From: JANXLS01 sp035308565
GTDB lineage: Bacteria > Planctomycetota > SZUA-567 > H5-PLA8
Direction: 5' to 3'
Length of the DNA: 64,000 nucleotides
Assembly (NCBI GenBank): GCA_035308565.1
Contig: DATGGK010000229.1
Span: forward strand, 1 to 64,000
The position numbers and the translations under genes were made by a program. Under the pieces are notes generated by a model, which was not told the DNA's origin, searched no databases, and saw only the letters and a list, made by a program, of their open reading frames with translations. Of the stretch, positions 41,434-49,188 are shown piece by piece (the first letter of the stretch is position 1; each line of letters opens with the position of its first letter).

Positions 41434-41663
41434 CTGTTCCTCAAAAACAAAAAGAAACCGCGTCGGCACCGCGTGCCGCTGAAGTTCCCGCAAAGTCCCA
41501 AACTGAATTCGCGGCAGCGCGTTTCAAAAGCGCCGCCGTCTTTAGAGTGAGAAACTATAATTGAAACCGAAGACGGGTCAAGAGGGATTTGCGATATTTT
41601 TAGATTGACCATCACAAGCAGTGCCCCTACCATCGCCATGATCTCCATTGTGGGGTTTCAATA

Positions 41664-42743
41664 ATGAAGGCAATCTTTCGATCGTTTCTGACAATCCTCG
41701 GCATTATTTCATTGTCAACACATGCCGGGATTCGCCCCTCCTTCGGTCTGGAGGAATGTGCATGGAGCGCCACGGATATCGTTGTCGCAACGAAAGGCGA
41801 CGAAATCGACGGCGTCGTTAAAGTTCTTGAAGTGTGGAAGGGCGCTTTGCATGTCGGCGATATGATTTCAGTTCCAGATCTGGCATCGTTCAAGAACAAA
41901 GACGCGCGCCTCATCCATGATCCGCCATTTCTTGAGAAAAAGCCCAACGCGCCCGCGCAATACGTGACCTGCACACGGATGATTCTATTCTTGAAAAAGA
42001 AAGCCAACGCTGCTAATGCCGCAAAGGGCGCCGATCAACCGCACGATAGCTGGGAAGGCGCGAGCTTTTGGAAACAAATCTCCGTTTCTGTCGTTTGGGT
42101 TGAAGGAAAACAAACCTACACCTTTCAGCAATTGATAAACCCAGGACCGAGCGAACTTGTTGCGCATGGCGACGATGAAAAGGCCATCAAAGATTCCGTT
42201 CTGAAGCTTAAGAAGGTTCAGGATGAGCTCGCTAAAGCCTCTGCAATAATTGACAAATCGAAACGAGCGGAACTGCTGCGCCCACTGACGCAATCTGAAA
42301 TTTACATGGTTAAGCAGGCCGCATTCGCGGAGCTGAAGAATTGCGGCGAAGAAGCCATGCCAACGCTCCGAAAGATGTTGGCCGATCCCAAGCTTCTGTC
42401 GTTGCACGAAGACGTCATCGATGTTTTGCAGGAAGTCGGCGGCGTCAAAGTCGGCGGTGAATTGTCCGCAATCTTACAAGGGGAACTTAAATTCTGGAGA
42501 GCGACCGGGCCTAAACTGAAGACCGGATGGTGGAACGAATCTACCGATGTTGACCCGTTGCGCAGTCGCTATGGTAAGGCGCTTCATTCGCTCTACGCGT
42601 TGAAGAAGATTCGATTCGCGGGTTGCAAATCAGTCGTCACCGAATTCCGCGATTTTTGGCGTTCGCTTCCGCAACTTGAAGACAAGAGTGGTTTGAATCA
42701 GATGAGCGAAGAGTGCGACAACGTCCTTCAATCGCTTCCTTGA
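41664..42743 (+). CDS. Secreted hypothetical protein with HEAT-like C-terminal half
   Basis: A 359-aa protein with an N-terminal signal peptide (AIFRSFLTILGIISLSTHA). Residues ~30-170 form a beta-rich region beginning CAWSATDIVVATKGD with a VEVWKG-like turn, recalling small OB/TIMP-like secreted domains common in PVC genomes. Residues ~200-350 are helical with HEAT-like pattern (IYMVKQAAFAELKNCGEEAM; ALHSLYALKKIRFAGCKSVV). No catalytic motif and no operon partner upstream; a HicB-like gene follows 37 bp downstream. Function unknown. Confidence 0.68.
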   Translation: MKAIFRSFLTILGIISLSTHAGIRPSFGLEECAWSATDIVVATKGDEIDGVVKVLEVWKGALHVGDMISVPDLASFKNKDARLIHDPPFLEKKPNAPAQYVTCTRMILFLKKKANAANAAKGADQPHDSWEGASFWKQISVSVVWVEGKQTYTFQQLINPGPSELVAHGDDEKAIKDSVLKLKKVQDELAKASAIIDKSKRAELLRPLTQSEIYMVKQAAFAELKNCGEEAMPTLRKMLADPKLLSLHEDVIDVLQEVGGVKVGGELSAILQGELKFWRATGPKLKTGWWNESTDVDPLRSRYGKALHSLYALKKIRFAGCKSVVTEFRDFWRSLPQLEDKSGLNQMSEECDNVLQSLP

Positions 42744-42780
42744 ATTAGTTAGCCTTCGTCCGAAGAGAATTCGGTAACAA

Positions 42781-43023
42781 ATGAAACCATCCGCAAAACA
42801 CTACGTCAAAATCGTCGAATGGTCCGAAGAAGACCGCTGCTACGTCGGAAGCTGCCCCGGCTTGTTCTACGCCGGTTGCCACGGCTCGAATAAAAAAGCA
42901 GTCTCCACCCAACTCCGCGAGATCGTCGGTGAAGTGATCGACCTCTACAACACGGACCACAAGCCACTTCCGGCGCCGACCTCCGGCAAGGATTACGCCA
43001 ACAAGATGCTGAGTGTCGTCTAA
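42781..43023 (+). CDS. HicB-like antitoxin
   Basis: An 80-aa protein with the HicB partial RNase-H fold signature: VKIVEWSEEDRCYVGSCPGLFYAGCHG, followed by a helix (STQLREIVGEVIDLYN). HicB proteins neutralise HicA mRNA interferases and often repress their own operon. No HicA (short dsRBD-like, with catalytic His) is adjacent; instead a 48-residue addiction-module peptide follows 15 bp downstream. No C-terminal DNA-binding domain is present. The ribosome-binding site is weak. Confidence 0.72.
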   Translation: MKPSAKHYVKIVEWSEEDRCYVGSCPGLFYAGCHGSNKKAVSTQLREIVGEVIDLYNTDHKPLPAPTSGKDYANKMLSVV

Positions 43024-43038
43024 CCGAAACTTCAACCC

Positions 43039-43185
43039 ATGAAAACAAAAGTCTCTCAACGCGACGCAGCGAAAGCTTGGCATAAAGAAATCTGCCGCCG
43101 CATCGCCGATGTTCGCTCAGGCAAAGCGCGCATGATTCCGTGGGACGAAGTGAAGCGCGGAATCGAAAAGAAACTTGGCAAATAA
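43039..43185 (+). CDS. Short addiction-module component protein
   Basis: A 48-aa peptide (MKTKVSQRDAAKAWHKEICR at the start, then RSGKARMIPWDEVKRGIEKK). The pattern RIADVRSGKARMIPWDEV matches the C-terminal part of the putative addiction-module component family (RHH/PF09720-like), in which the Pro-Trp-Glu/Asp-Glu-Val stretch is conserved. It lies 15 bp after the HicB-like gene in the same direction, so the two form a likely small operon. A full toxin gene is not visible. Its small size keeps confidence moderate. Confidence 0.6.
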   Translation: MKTKVSQRDAAKAWHKEICRRIADVRSGKARMIPWDEVKRGIEKKLGK

Positions 43186-43192
43186 ATTTCTA

Positions 43193-43579
43193 TCACCGCG
43201 CCCCATACGCAAACCGCACTGCCACAAACGCCAGCGTGTAACACAGTCCGTACCAGAACCGATTCCACGGCTGTATCGCCGCGTTCGTTTTCTTGCGGTG
43301 CGCCGCGATGGCGTACGAAATCCCGCCGGACACCAACGGTCCCACAATCAAATTGGCGACGCGCATCCATGCAAACGGCAGCAGCACTTTGCTGTGAAGG
43401 AGCGTAAGGATTCCGCCACATGCAGCGCCGAAAATAAGCGACAAAAACGAAAGGCCCACGCAACCATCTTCCTCAGGCGATTTTCCGCCAAAGTCCAGCG
43501 GAAACCAGTCCGCCGCGCCCAGCAACTCCAGCGCAATCTCGATCACCGCCTGAAGGATGAGAATCAGGACGTCTTCCAT
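43193..43579 (-). CDS. Small integral membrane protein
   Basis: A 128-aa protein with an amphipathic N-terminus and three to four membrane helices (VGLSFLSLIFGAACGGILTL; ANLIVGPLVSGGISYAIAA; FWYGLCYTLAFVAVRFA). ATG 43579 is chosen because GAGGGG lies 8 nt upstream; GTG 43588 would overlap it. No family recognised. It converges with the addiction-module gene. Confidence 0.65.
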   Translation of the reverse strand: MEDVLILILQAVIEIALELLGAADWFPLDFGGKSPEEDGCVGLSFLSLIFGAACGGILTLLHSKVLLPFAWMRVANLIVGPLVSGGISYAIAAHRKKTNAAIQPWNRFWYGLCYTLAFVAVRFAYGAR

Positions 43580-43691
43580 CGTGTTCACCCCTCAAACCGC
43601 AAATGCTTCACCCCACGCCGGCTCGCCGGTACCCAAACCCCGCATGCCGTTTCTGCGATAGTCTCGTGCAGGTCGCGCTCGACCGCCCCCC

Positions 43692-45965
43692 TCAAAACAA
43701 ATCGTCCGGCGGCCGCGGCGGCTTCACCGCCTCGTTTGGCTGCGCCCTCTTCAGCCGATCCACAAACGGTCGCTTCACTCCCTTCTCCCAATCTTCCAGC
43801 AACTTCACCGCCGCCGCGAATTTCATCCGCTTCGCCACATCCAGCGCAGTGTGCCCATAGCCGTCCTTCAACGCCGGATCGGCCCCTTTCCACAGCAGCA
43901 GCGCCGCCATCTCATCCCGGTGATGCCAAATCGCCCAATGCAGCGGCGTGGCATCCTTGTACCGCGCTTGCGACCGCGCATTGACATCGTATCCTTTTTC
44001 GATCAACGCCTTCACCACGTCATAGTTGTCCGACCCCGCCGCAAAATGCAGCGCGCCGATGCGCTCGTCCTTCGGCGGCGGCGGCGCCGCCTGGATCATC
44101 TGCAGCGCAAATTTTTCGTCAAACATCCCGCACGCCGCGCGCAAACTCACCGGCGACGCGAACTCCTTCAATCTGGCATTTTGATTTTCCAGCACGGCCA
44201 GTTCCAGCGGAGTCAGCCCGTCATCGTCTTTCACGTCGAGTTTTGCGCCCAACTTCAGCAACTGTTCAATGTATGGCGTTTCCTCGTGCAGCGCGGCCAG
44301 ATGCATGCGCGTCATTCCGTTGCGGTATCCTTTGTTGATCTCCGGCTTGATCCTTGCGTCTCGCTCTTCCGGAGTCAGCAGCTCGAACGCATCGAAACTC
44401 TGAATGCTGACCGTCGTGCCCACCGCGTTGAACGAAACAAAAAAGCGCGCATCGTCCGGAATTCCGAGCGGCCCGTAAAAAACTCGATACCCGTTGCAGT
44501 ACATTTCCACGCTGCCATCGACCACAACGAGCGTCAATTCCTGATAGGCGCCCTTTTTGTTCACGGCCGAATAGAGTTGCGGCGAGAAATTGTGAACTTC
44601 GTACTTGAAGAAATCCACAAAATGATCCTGCATCAGGCACGTGGGCGACCCGGGCGTGACCGCAAGACCCAGCCCCGTCAATTGGCTGGCCTGATCTTCA
44701 AGCGCCGGGCCGGCCTTCTCGTCGAATGGAAACAACGCGATCCGAAACAAGTTCTTGAACGGGTTTTGATCCGCCTTATCCGTCAGCTCGATTGTAAACC
44801 GGCAGCGCACGCAGATGTTCTTGACCGCGGGCTTGAATCCATAAAACCGATAATGCGCCGGCGGCGCCCTTATATGGAATCGGTGCGTCAGCAGCATCTC
44901 GTCCAAGCTCGTCTCCGGCACAAGCTCCCACTTCGCTTCTTCCTCCTTCTTCGCCTGTTCCGTTTCGTCCTTCTTCGGCCCATCCTTATCGGCCTTCGGA
45001 TCGGCCTGTTCCCATCCCGGCAAAACTTCAGCGCGCAGCGTCAAATCGTCCTTAAACAGTTGCTTGGCCGCCGCGCGCGGCGAAATGCGGACGCGCTTGG
45101 ATTCAGGCAAAGCGTTGTGTTCGTTGACCAGGCGCTCCAGCGTTGCGCGCGCTTTGTTTTGCGGCAGTTCAGGGTGCGCTTTCAGAAAATCGACCAGCGC
45201 CTGCAGTTTGTAATTCGACGCCGCCGCAAGCATAAAGATGCTCATCGACTGCGCGTCGTTGGCATTTTCCTTCACCGCGGAATACGCAAACGCCATCGCG
45301 TCGTCGTATCGAAACTGCGCGGCGCTCAAGAGCGCCAGATGCCGGTTCACCGCGGCGTTCTGCTCCATTCCCGCCGCCACCGCGTTTTTGAGCGCAGCCA
45401 TTGCCACATCGGGCGAACTCTCGTACAGAAAACTGGCCGCGCGCACGTCGTCCCGCCAGCGTGGATCGGCCCAATTCCCGGTAAAACCCACCGGATTGTC
45501 GCGCACGAAATCGCGCATGTTCACGCCCAAGATCCCAGGCGCGATGTCTACCTTCTTGTTTCCCGTTTTCGGCGAATAATACGCCAGCGTTGCCGGCTTC
45601 GCCGCCTTGTCCGCGCGCAGGCGCTTGAAGTCAACCGCGTGAACCAGCGGCGTCTCGTCCAACTTGAAGAGAATATCGCCTTTTTCGAGTCCCAGTTTCT
45701 CCGCCGGGCTTTCCGGAACGACTTCCAGCACCTCAATTCCAAATTCCGGCATCTCATTGCGGTCTTCCAGCAGAAAATTCAAGCGCGCCCGCGCGCTGTT
45801 TTGCGCCGAGCGGTCAAACGTCACATACTGCGGAATCTCCGGCTGCCCGGCCGGCGGCGTCCAAAGCATCGGATCGGCCGGCGCCGCCGCCGACAATTCC
45901 GGCTTGTCCGCGGCGCACAGCACCGCCAGCGGAATCAGCAGCAGCGCGCAAATAATCCAGCGCAT
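43692..45965 (-). CDS. Secreted PDZ - LamG-like - ankyrin-repeat protein
   Basis: A 757-aa protein. A signal peptide (IICALLLIPLAVLCA) fixes the start at ATG 45965, with GGAGGGGAGAGG directly upstream. Residues ~60-135 form a PDZ domain (FGIEVLEVVPESPAEKLGLE; GDILFKLDETPLVHAVDFKR). The middle has helical repeats, then a beta-rich region (~340-500). The C-terminal ~230 residues hold several ankyrin repeats (GMTRMHLAALHEETPYIEQL; GLTPLELAVLENQNARL; ATPLHWAIWHHRDEMAALLL; GHTALDVAKRMKF). Secreted ankyrin proteins with an upstream PDZ domain are unusual outside the PVC group. Probably periplasmic scaffold; no protease motif accompanies the PDZ. Confidence 0.8.
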   Translation of the reverse strand: MRWIICALLLIPLAVLCAADKPELSAAAPADPMLWTPPAGQPEIPQYVTFDRSAQNSARARLNFLLEDRNEMPEFGIEVLEVVPESPAEKLGLEKGDILFKLDETPLVHAVDFKRLRADKAAKPATLAYYSPKTGNKKVDIAPGILGVNMRDFVRDNPVGFTGNWADPRWRDDVRAASFLYESSPDVAMAALKNAVAAGMEQNAAVNRHLALLSAAQFRYDDAMAFAYSAVKENANDAQSMSIFMLAAASNYKLQALVDFLKAHPELPQNKARATLERLVNEHNALPESKRVRISPRAAAKQLFKDDLTLRAEVLPGWEQADPKADKDGPKKDETEQAKKEEEAKWELVPETSLDEMLLTHRFHIRAPPAHYRFYGFKPAVKNICVRCRFTIELTDKADQNPFKNLFRIALFPFDEKAGPALEDQASQLTGLGLAVTPGSPTCLMQDHFVDFFKYEVHNFSPQLYSAVNKKGAYQELTLVVVDGSVEMYCNGYRVFYGPLGIPDDARFFVSFNAVGTTVSIQSFDAFELLTPEERDARIKPEINKGYRNGMTRMHLAALHEETPYIEQLLKLGAKLDVKDDDGLTPLELAVLENQNARLKEFASPVSLRAACGMFDEKFALQMIQAAPPPPKDERIGALHFAAGSDNYDVVKALIEKGYDVNARSQARYKDATPLHWAIWHHRDEMAALLLWKGADPALKDGYGHTALDVAKRMKFAAAVKLLEDWEKGVKRPFVDRLKRAQPNEAVKPPRPPDDLF

Positions 45966-46277
45966 CCTCTCCCCTCCGGTCGGCCAATGAATTCGCCAAT
46001 CCAAAATTGCGTCAACGCGCCGTCGCCCATATTCCCGAATATACGCCGCGACAATCAGCGCCGCCAGGGGTCTGTGTCATTTTGGTTGCATGCCCGGCAA
46101 ATCAGCACGAGCTTGAGTTCGAATTGTCTCCGTGCCCCCGTGTCCCCGCGTCCCCGTGTCTGCCTGCAATCTGCAACCAACGTGACACACACTCTACCAC
46201 CAGCCTGCCGCCGTTTTTAAATTGCATTCCCAAGAAAGAACATATCATCGCCTCAATCCTTCTCGGAGGCTCTCCCC
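45966..46277. other. 312-bp divergent intergenic region with a MITE-like element
   Basis: No gene is supported. It separates the divergent PDZ-ankyrin and Gly-rich genes and must contain both promoters. A 115-bp inverted-repeat-bounded unit (46074-46188) lies in the middle, containing the CCGTGTCCCCGCG-type tract. Confidence 0.65.
46074..46188. mobile_element. Possible MITE with 17-bp terminal inverted repeats
   Basis: GTGTCATTTTGGTTGCA (46074-46090) and the complement of 46172-46188 agree at 15 of 17 positions. The enclosed 81 bp has no coding potential. The flank GGGGTCTGTGTCA resembles the GGGGTCTGTC ends of the RAYT unit at 32756-33520, so it may be a non-autonomous relative. Confidence 0.55.
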
Positions 46278-47465
46278 GTGTCCCCCATCAAACGCATCCT
46301 CGCCCTCTGCTCAATCGCCTGTGCGTTCTATTTCATTGCCGCCAAAGCCCGCGCCAAACCCACCCCGTCTCCCTCCATCGCCAAATTCAACTCCGTCACC
46401 TCCAAAAAACCGCCCGCAGCAGCAAAGGCCGGCCAAGCCCCCGTCGCTGACGGCAACGGCGGTGCAACGTGGGCCAACCTCAAAGGCACCGCCCTCGACA
46501 GCAACCCCGCCTCCAACGGCATGGTCCTCGAAGCCGACGGCAACGGCGGCGCGTTCTGGGCGAGCCTCACACCTCTGCCCCAAAATCTCTCCGCCAACGA
46601 CAGTCCCACCTTCTCTGGCCTGACGCTCACCACAGGCCCGCTCAATATCCCGCCCGGTTCGCTTCCCGCCAGCAGTCTCGCCTCATCGCCCCTCTTCGGC
46701 GATGGCAGCGACGGTGACGTCACGCTCTCCTCCGACGCGACGCTCACGCGCGACATGTATTACAACAACTTGACCGTCAATCCCGGAACGAATCTGAACA
46801 CCAACGGCTTCCGCGTCTTCGTTAAAGCCACGTGCACGCTCAACGGCTCGATCCGAAATAATGCCGCGGGCGGTCTCGGCGCCCCGTCCGGAACCCTCGG
46901 CGGCGGCGCAAGCGGCGCGCCCGCCGGCGGATTTGCAAACTCGCCGGGCGCTGCGGGCGCTACGAGTCTCAATTCGGCGGGAGGAATTGGCGGAGCAGGC
47001 GGCGGCTCCACGACCTTCGGTTCCGGCGCGCCGGGCGGTGCCGCGACCCCTCCTGCCGCGAGCGACGGCGGTGTTCAAGTCCTGCGCGCCGTTCCTCTCG
47101 CGCTCACCTGCCGCACTTTTTCCGGCGCCGCGATCACAGGCGGGTCCGGCGGCGGCGCCGGCGCAAATTCCAATACGAACAACACCGCCGGCGCGGGCGG
47201 CGGCGGCGGCGGCGTGGTCCTGCTCGCAGCTCACGCCTTCGCGGGTACTGGCGCGGTGCAGGCCCGGGGTGGAGATGGCTCCGCGGGCACCAGCAACGCC
47301 GGCGGCGGTGGCGGCGGAGGAGGCGGTGTCGTCGTCATCGTCACGACGGGTCCGCTCCCCGCAACCATCAGCGCCGACGCCAGCGGCGGTGCCGGTGGGA
47401 CCGGTCCCGCGAATGTGACCGCCGCAAAGTCCGGCAATCCGGGGACTGTGGTGGTGCTGTATTGA
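46278..47465 (+). CDS. Secreted glycine-rich repeat protein
   Basis: A 395-aa protein with GTG start (GGAGG 8 nt upstream) and a signal peptide (ILALCSIACAFYFIAAKARA). Residues ~50-110 contain two VADGNGGATWAN / EADGNGGAFWAS units, like phage tail or autotransporter beta-motifs. FGDGSDGDVTLSSDATLTRD and NLTVNPGTNLNTNGFRVFV follow, a block seen in surface and phage-like proteins. The C-terminal ~200 residues are more than half Gly/Ala with runs of Gly, suggesting an extended or low-complexity extracellular matrix component. No anchor motif. Divergent from the PDZ-ankyrin gene. Confidence 0.72.
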   Translation: MSPIKRILALCSIACAFYFIAAKARAKPTPSPSIAKFNSVTSKKPPAAAKAGQAPVADGNGGATWANLKGTALDSNPASNGMVLEADGNGGAFWASLTPLPQNLSANDSPTFSGLTLTTGPLNIPPGSLPASSLASSPLFGDGSDGDVTLSSDATLTRDMYYNNLTVNPGTNLNTNGFRVFVKATCTLNGSIRNNAAGGLGAPSGTLGGGASGAPAGGFANSPGAAGATSLNSAGGIGGAGGGSTTFGSGAPGGAATPPAASDGGVQVLRAVPLALTCRTFSGAAITGGSGGGAGANSNTNNTAGAGGGGGGVVLLAAHAFAGTGAVQARGGDGSAGTSNAGGGGGGGGGVVVIVTTGPLPATISADASGGAGGTGPANVTAAKSGNPGTVVVLY

Positions 47466-47566
47466 ACGAATTTGCCAGCGTCGCTGGTATGCCTCAAAAC
47501 AAATCATCCGGCGGACTCGTAAGGCGAACCCTTGAACCTTGAATCTTGAACCCCACTCCTCACTCC

Positions 47567-49138
47567 CTACTTCCCCACCTCAATCTCCCACCAATCATAA
47601 TCCGGAAAGCGCAGGCTCGTCGCCACGATCTTCTTCCCATCGGCGTTAATCATCCCGCACGCCGCCACTGCGCCTTTTCCCTTCGGAAATGACTCCGCGT
47701 ACCCCGGCACGTTGTAATGCGTCAACTGCCTCAAACCCGTCCCATCCACGTTCACGATCATGAACTCCGTCTTCAGCGAAAGCGTCTTCCACGCGTTCGG
47801 ATCGTTCCGGTATGGATGCGAACTCATGAACAACACCTGCTTCCCGTCCGGCAAAAACACCCCATGCTCATCCCATTCTTCCTGTGTGTTCGTCAAATTC
47901 TTCAGCGCGCCGGTTTTTACATTGAGAATGTATTGGTCAACTCCCTGGTTGTCTTTGATTCCAACGTCCGCGGTCAGCAGCAGCGACTCTCCGTCCGGCG
48001 AAAAATTCCCCGGTTCCAGAAACACCGCGCCTTTCGGCGAAATATCCCTCACGTTCTTGAAACTCGGCACGCCGTTCTCTTCGACAAATTCTCCGGTCAT
48101 CAATTTCCACACGCCAAAATGCGGATGCGCGATCACGTTCCCGTCCACGATCTTCGCCCACGCGCCCAGCTTTCCATCCGCCGTGAATGGCACGCCCGTG
48201 AATCCGTCCGTCTCCACCAGCTTCACCCACTTGCTCCCATCCGGCGACACCGCGTAAATGTCGAGCCAAATCCCGCACTCGATCCACCCCTTGCTCAAAA
48301 ACTTAGGCACCCACGCGTTGTCGTGCTTCTCTTTTTCCACGCCGATGATGATCCACTTCCCCGACGGATGCCACGTCGCCATGTACTTGTGCCGGTCCGC
48401 CTTTGGCACGTTCGTAGTTCCGCCTTTAGGCGGCACACTCACGCACACCGCCTCCTCTCCGCGCTTCCCCACATAAAGCTGAAAAATATCGTCCTTGTCT
48501 TCTTTATTAATCAAATACCGCGTCCCATCCGGCGAATAATACAGCGGAACTTTGTCCAATGGTTTCACCGCCGCAAAATCCTTCGGCGCCGCGCAACTCG
48601 CCACTTCAATCCCGCTGCATTTCGCGTGATCCACCACGCCCTTGAATTCAAGCTTCACCACGCCCTGCTTATCCGATTTGGTCGTGAATTCCTCGACGAC
48701 GGCAATGTTCGCCCCGCCCGCCGCTTTGAAAATATCGTAGTTCGAAAGCGCCGAGGTCCCGTTGATTGTCACGTGAAACGTGCGCGCCCCCGCGCGATTG
48801 AAGAAAATCTCCGCAAAATGCATCCGCACCAGATAAAACGACTCCGCCTTCAACCCCGCGATCGCGTAGCTGAAATCCCCCCAGCGCTCCGATTGATAAA
48901 CCCCCGCCGGCGCCGCCCCTTTCGCTCGGCTCACATCCACCGCCGCCGTCCCATTCCCCGCAATCCCGCCCGAAAAAAATTGATCCGCCCCAAACTCCCC
49001 CGCGACATTTCCGCCGCAATTAATCCGCACCGGCGCAGCCGCCTCCGCACAGAATGCGCCAACCGCCGCCGCCGCGTAAAGCAAGCCGACTGCGCACCAC
49101 CACATTCTGAAACAACCAATGGTTCTCACATTCCACAT
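47567..49138 (-). CDS. Secreted malectin plus TolB-like beta-propeller protein
   Basis: A 523-aa secreted protein; ATG 49138 is preferred because only it gives the signal peptide a basic N-region (MWNVRTIGCFR). Residues ~35-190 form a malectin-like carbohydrate-binding domain (VRINCGGN; YLVRMHFAEIFFNRAGARTF; FHVTINGTSALSNYDIF). The C-terminal part holds TolB/WD40-like blades (YMATWHPSGKWIIIG; GNFSPDGESLLLTADVG; HGVFLPDGKQVLFMSSHPYR). Likely polysaccharide binding outside the cell. Codons for SVPPKGGTTNVP (48415-48436) come from an in-frame dispersed palindrome. The upstream region is a short-unit tandem tract. Confidence 0.8.
   Translation of the reverse strand: MWNVRTIGCFRMWWCAVGLLYAAAAVGAFCAEAAAPVRINCGGNVAGEFGADQFFSGGIAGNGTAAVDVSRAKGAAPAGVYQSERWGDFSYAIAGLKAESFYLVRMHFAEIFFNRAGARTFHVTINGTSALSNYDIFKAAGGANIAVVEEFTTKSDKQGVVKLEFKGVVDHAKCSGIEVASCAAPKDFAAVKPLDKVPLYYSPDGTRYLINKEDKDDIFQLYVGKRGEEAVCVSVPPKGGTTNVPKADRHKYMATWHPSGKWIIIGVEKEKHDNAWVPKFLSKGWIECGIWLDIYAVSPDGSKWVKLVETDGFTGVPFTADGKLGAWAKIVDGNVIAHPHFGVWKLMTGEFVEENGVPSFKNVRDISPKGAVFLEPGNFSPDGESLLLTADVGIKDNQGVDQYILNVKTGALKNLTNTQEEWDEHGVFLPDGKQVLFMSSHPYRNDPNAWKTLSLKTEFMIVNVDGTGLRQLTHYNVPGYAESFPKGKGAVAACGMINADGKKIVATSLRFPDYDWWEIEVGK
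48415..48436. repeat. In-frame TAGTTCCGCC palindrome inside malectin-propeller CDS
   Basis: Same family as 37479-37580 and 40911-40930. On the minus strand it encodes VPPKGGTT within the protein and keeps the reading frame. Confidence 0.8.
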
Positions 49139-49187
49139 TCCACATTCGACTATCGACTATCGACTCCCCACTCTCAACTCTCCACTT
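49128..49187. repeat. Short-unit tandem tract
   Basis: Adjacent runs of CATTCCA, CGACTAT and ACTCTCA-like units in the gap between the FGE-fusion gene's 3' end and the malectin gene's 5' end. Part of a set of intergenic microsatellites with different units in this window. Confidence 0.6.
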
Positions 49188-49188
49188 C

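Noticed and set aside
43851..46220. 789-residue plus-strand frame opposite the PDZ-ankyrin gene
   Set aside because: Arg-rich shadow without motifs, while the minus strand has a signal peptide, PDZ and ankyrin repeats.
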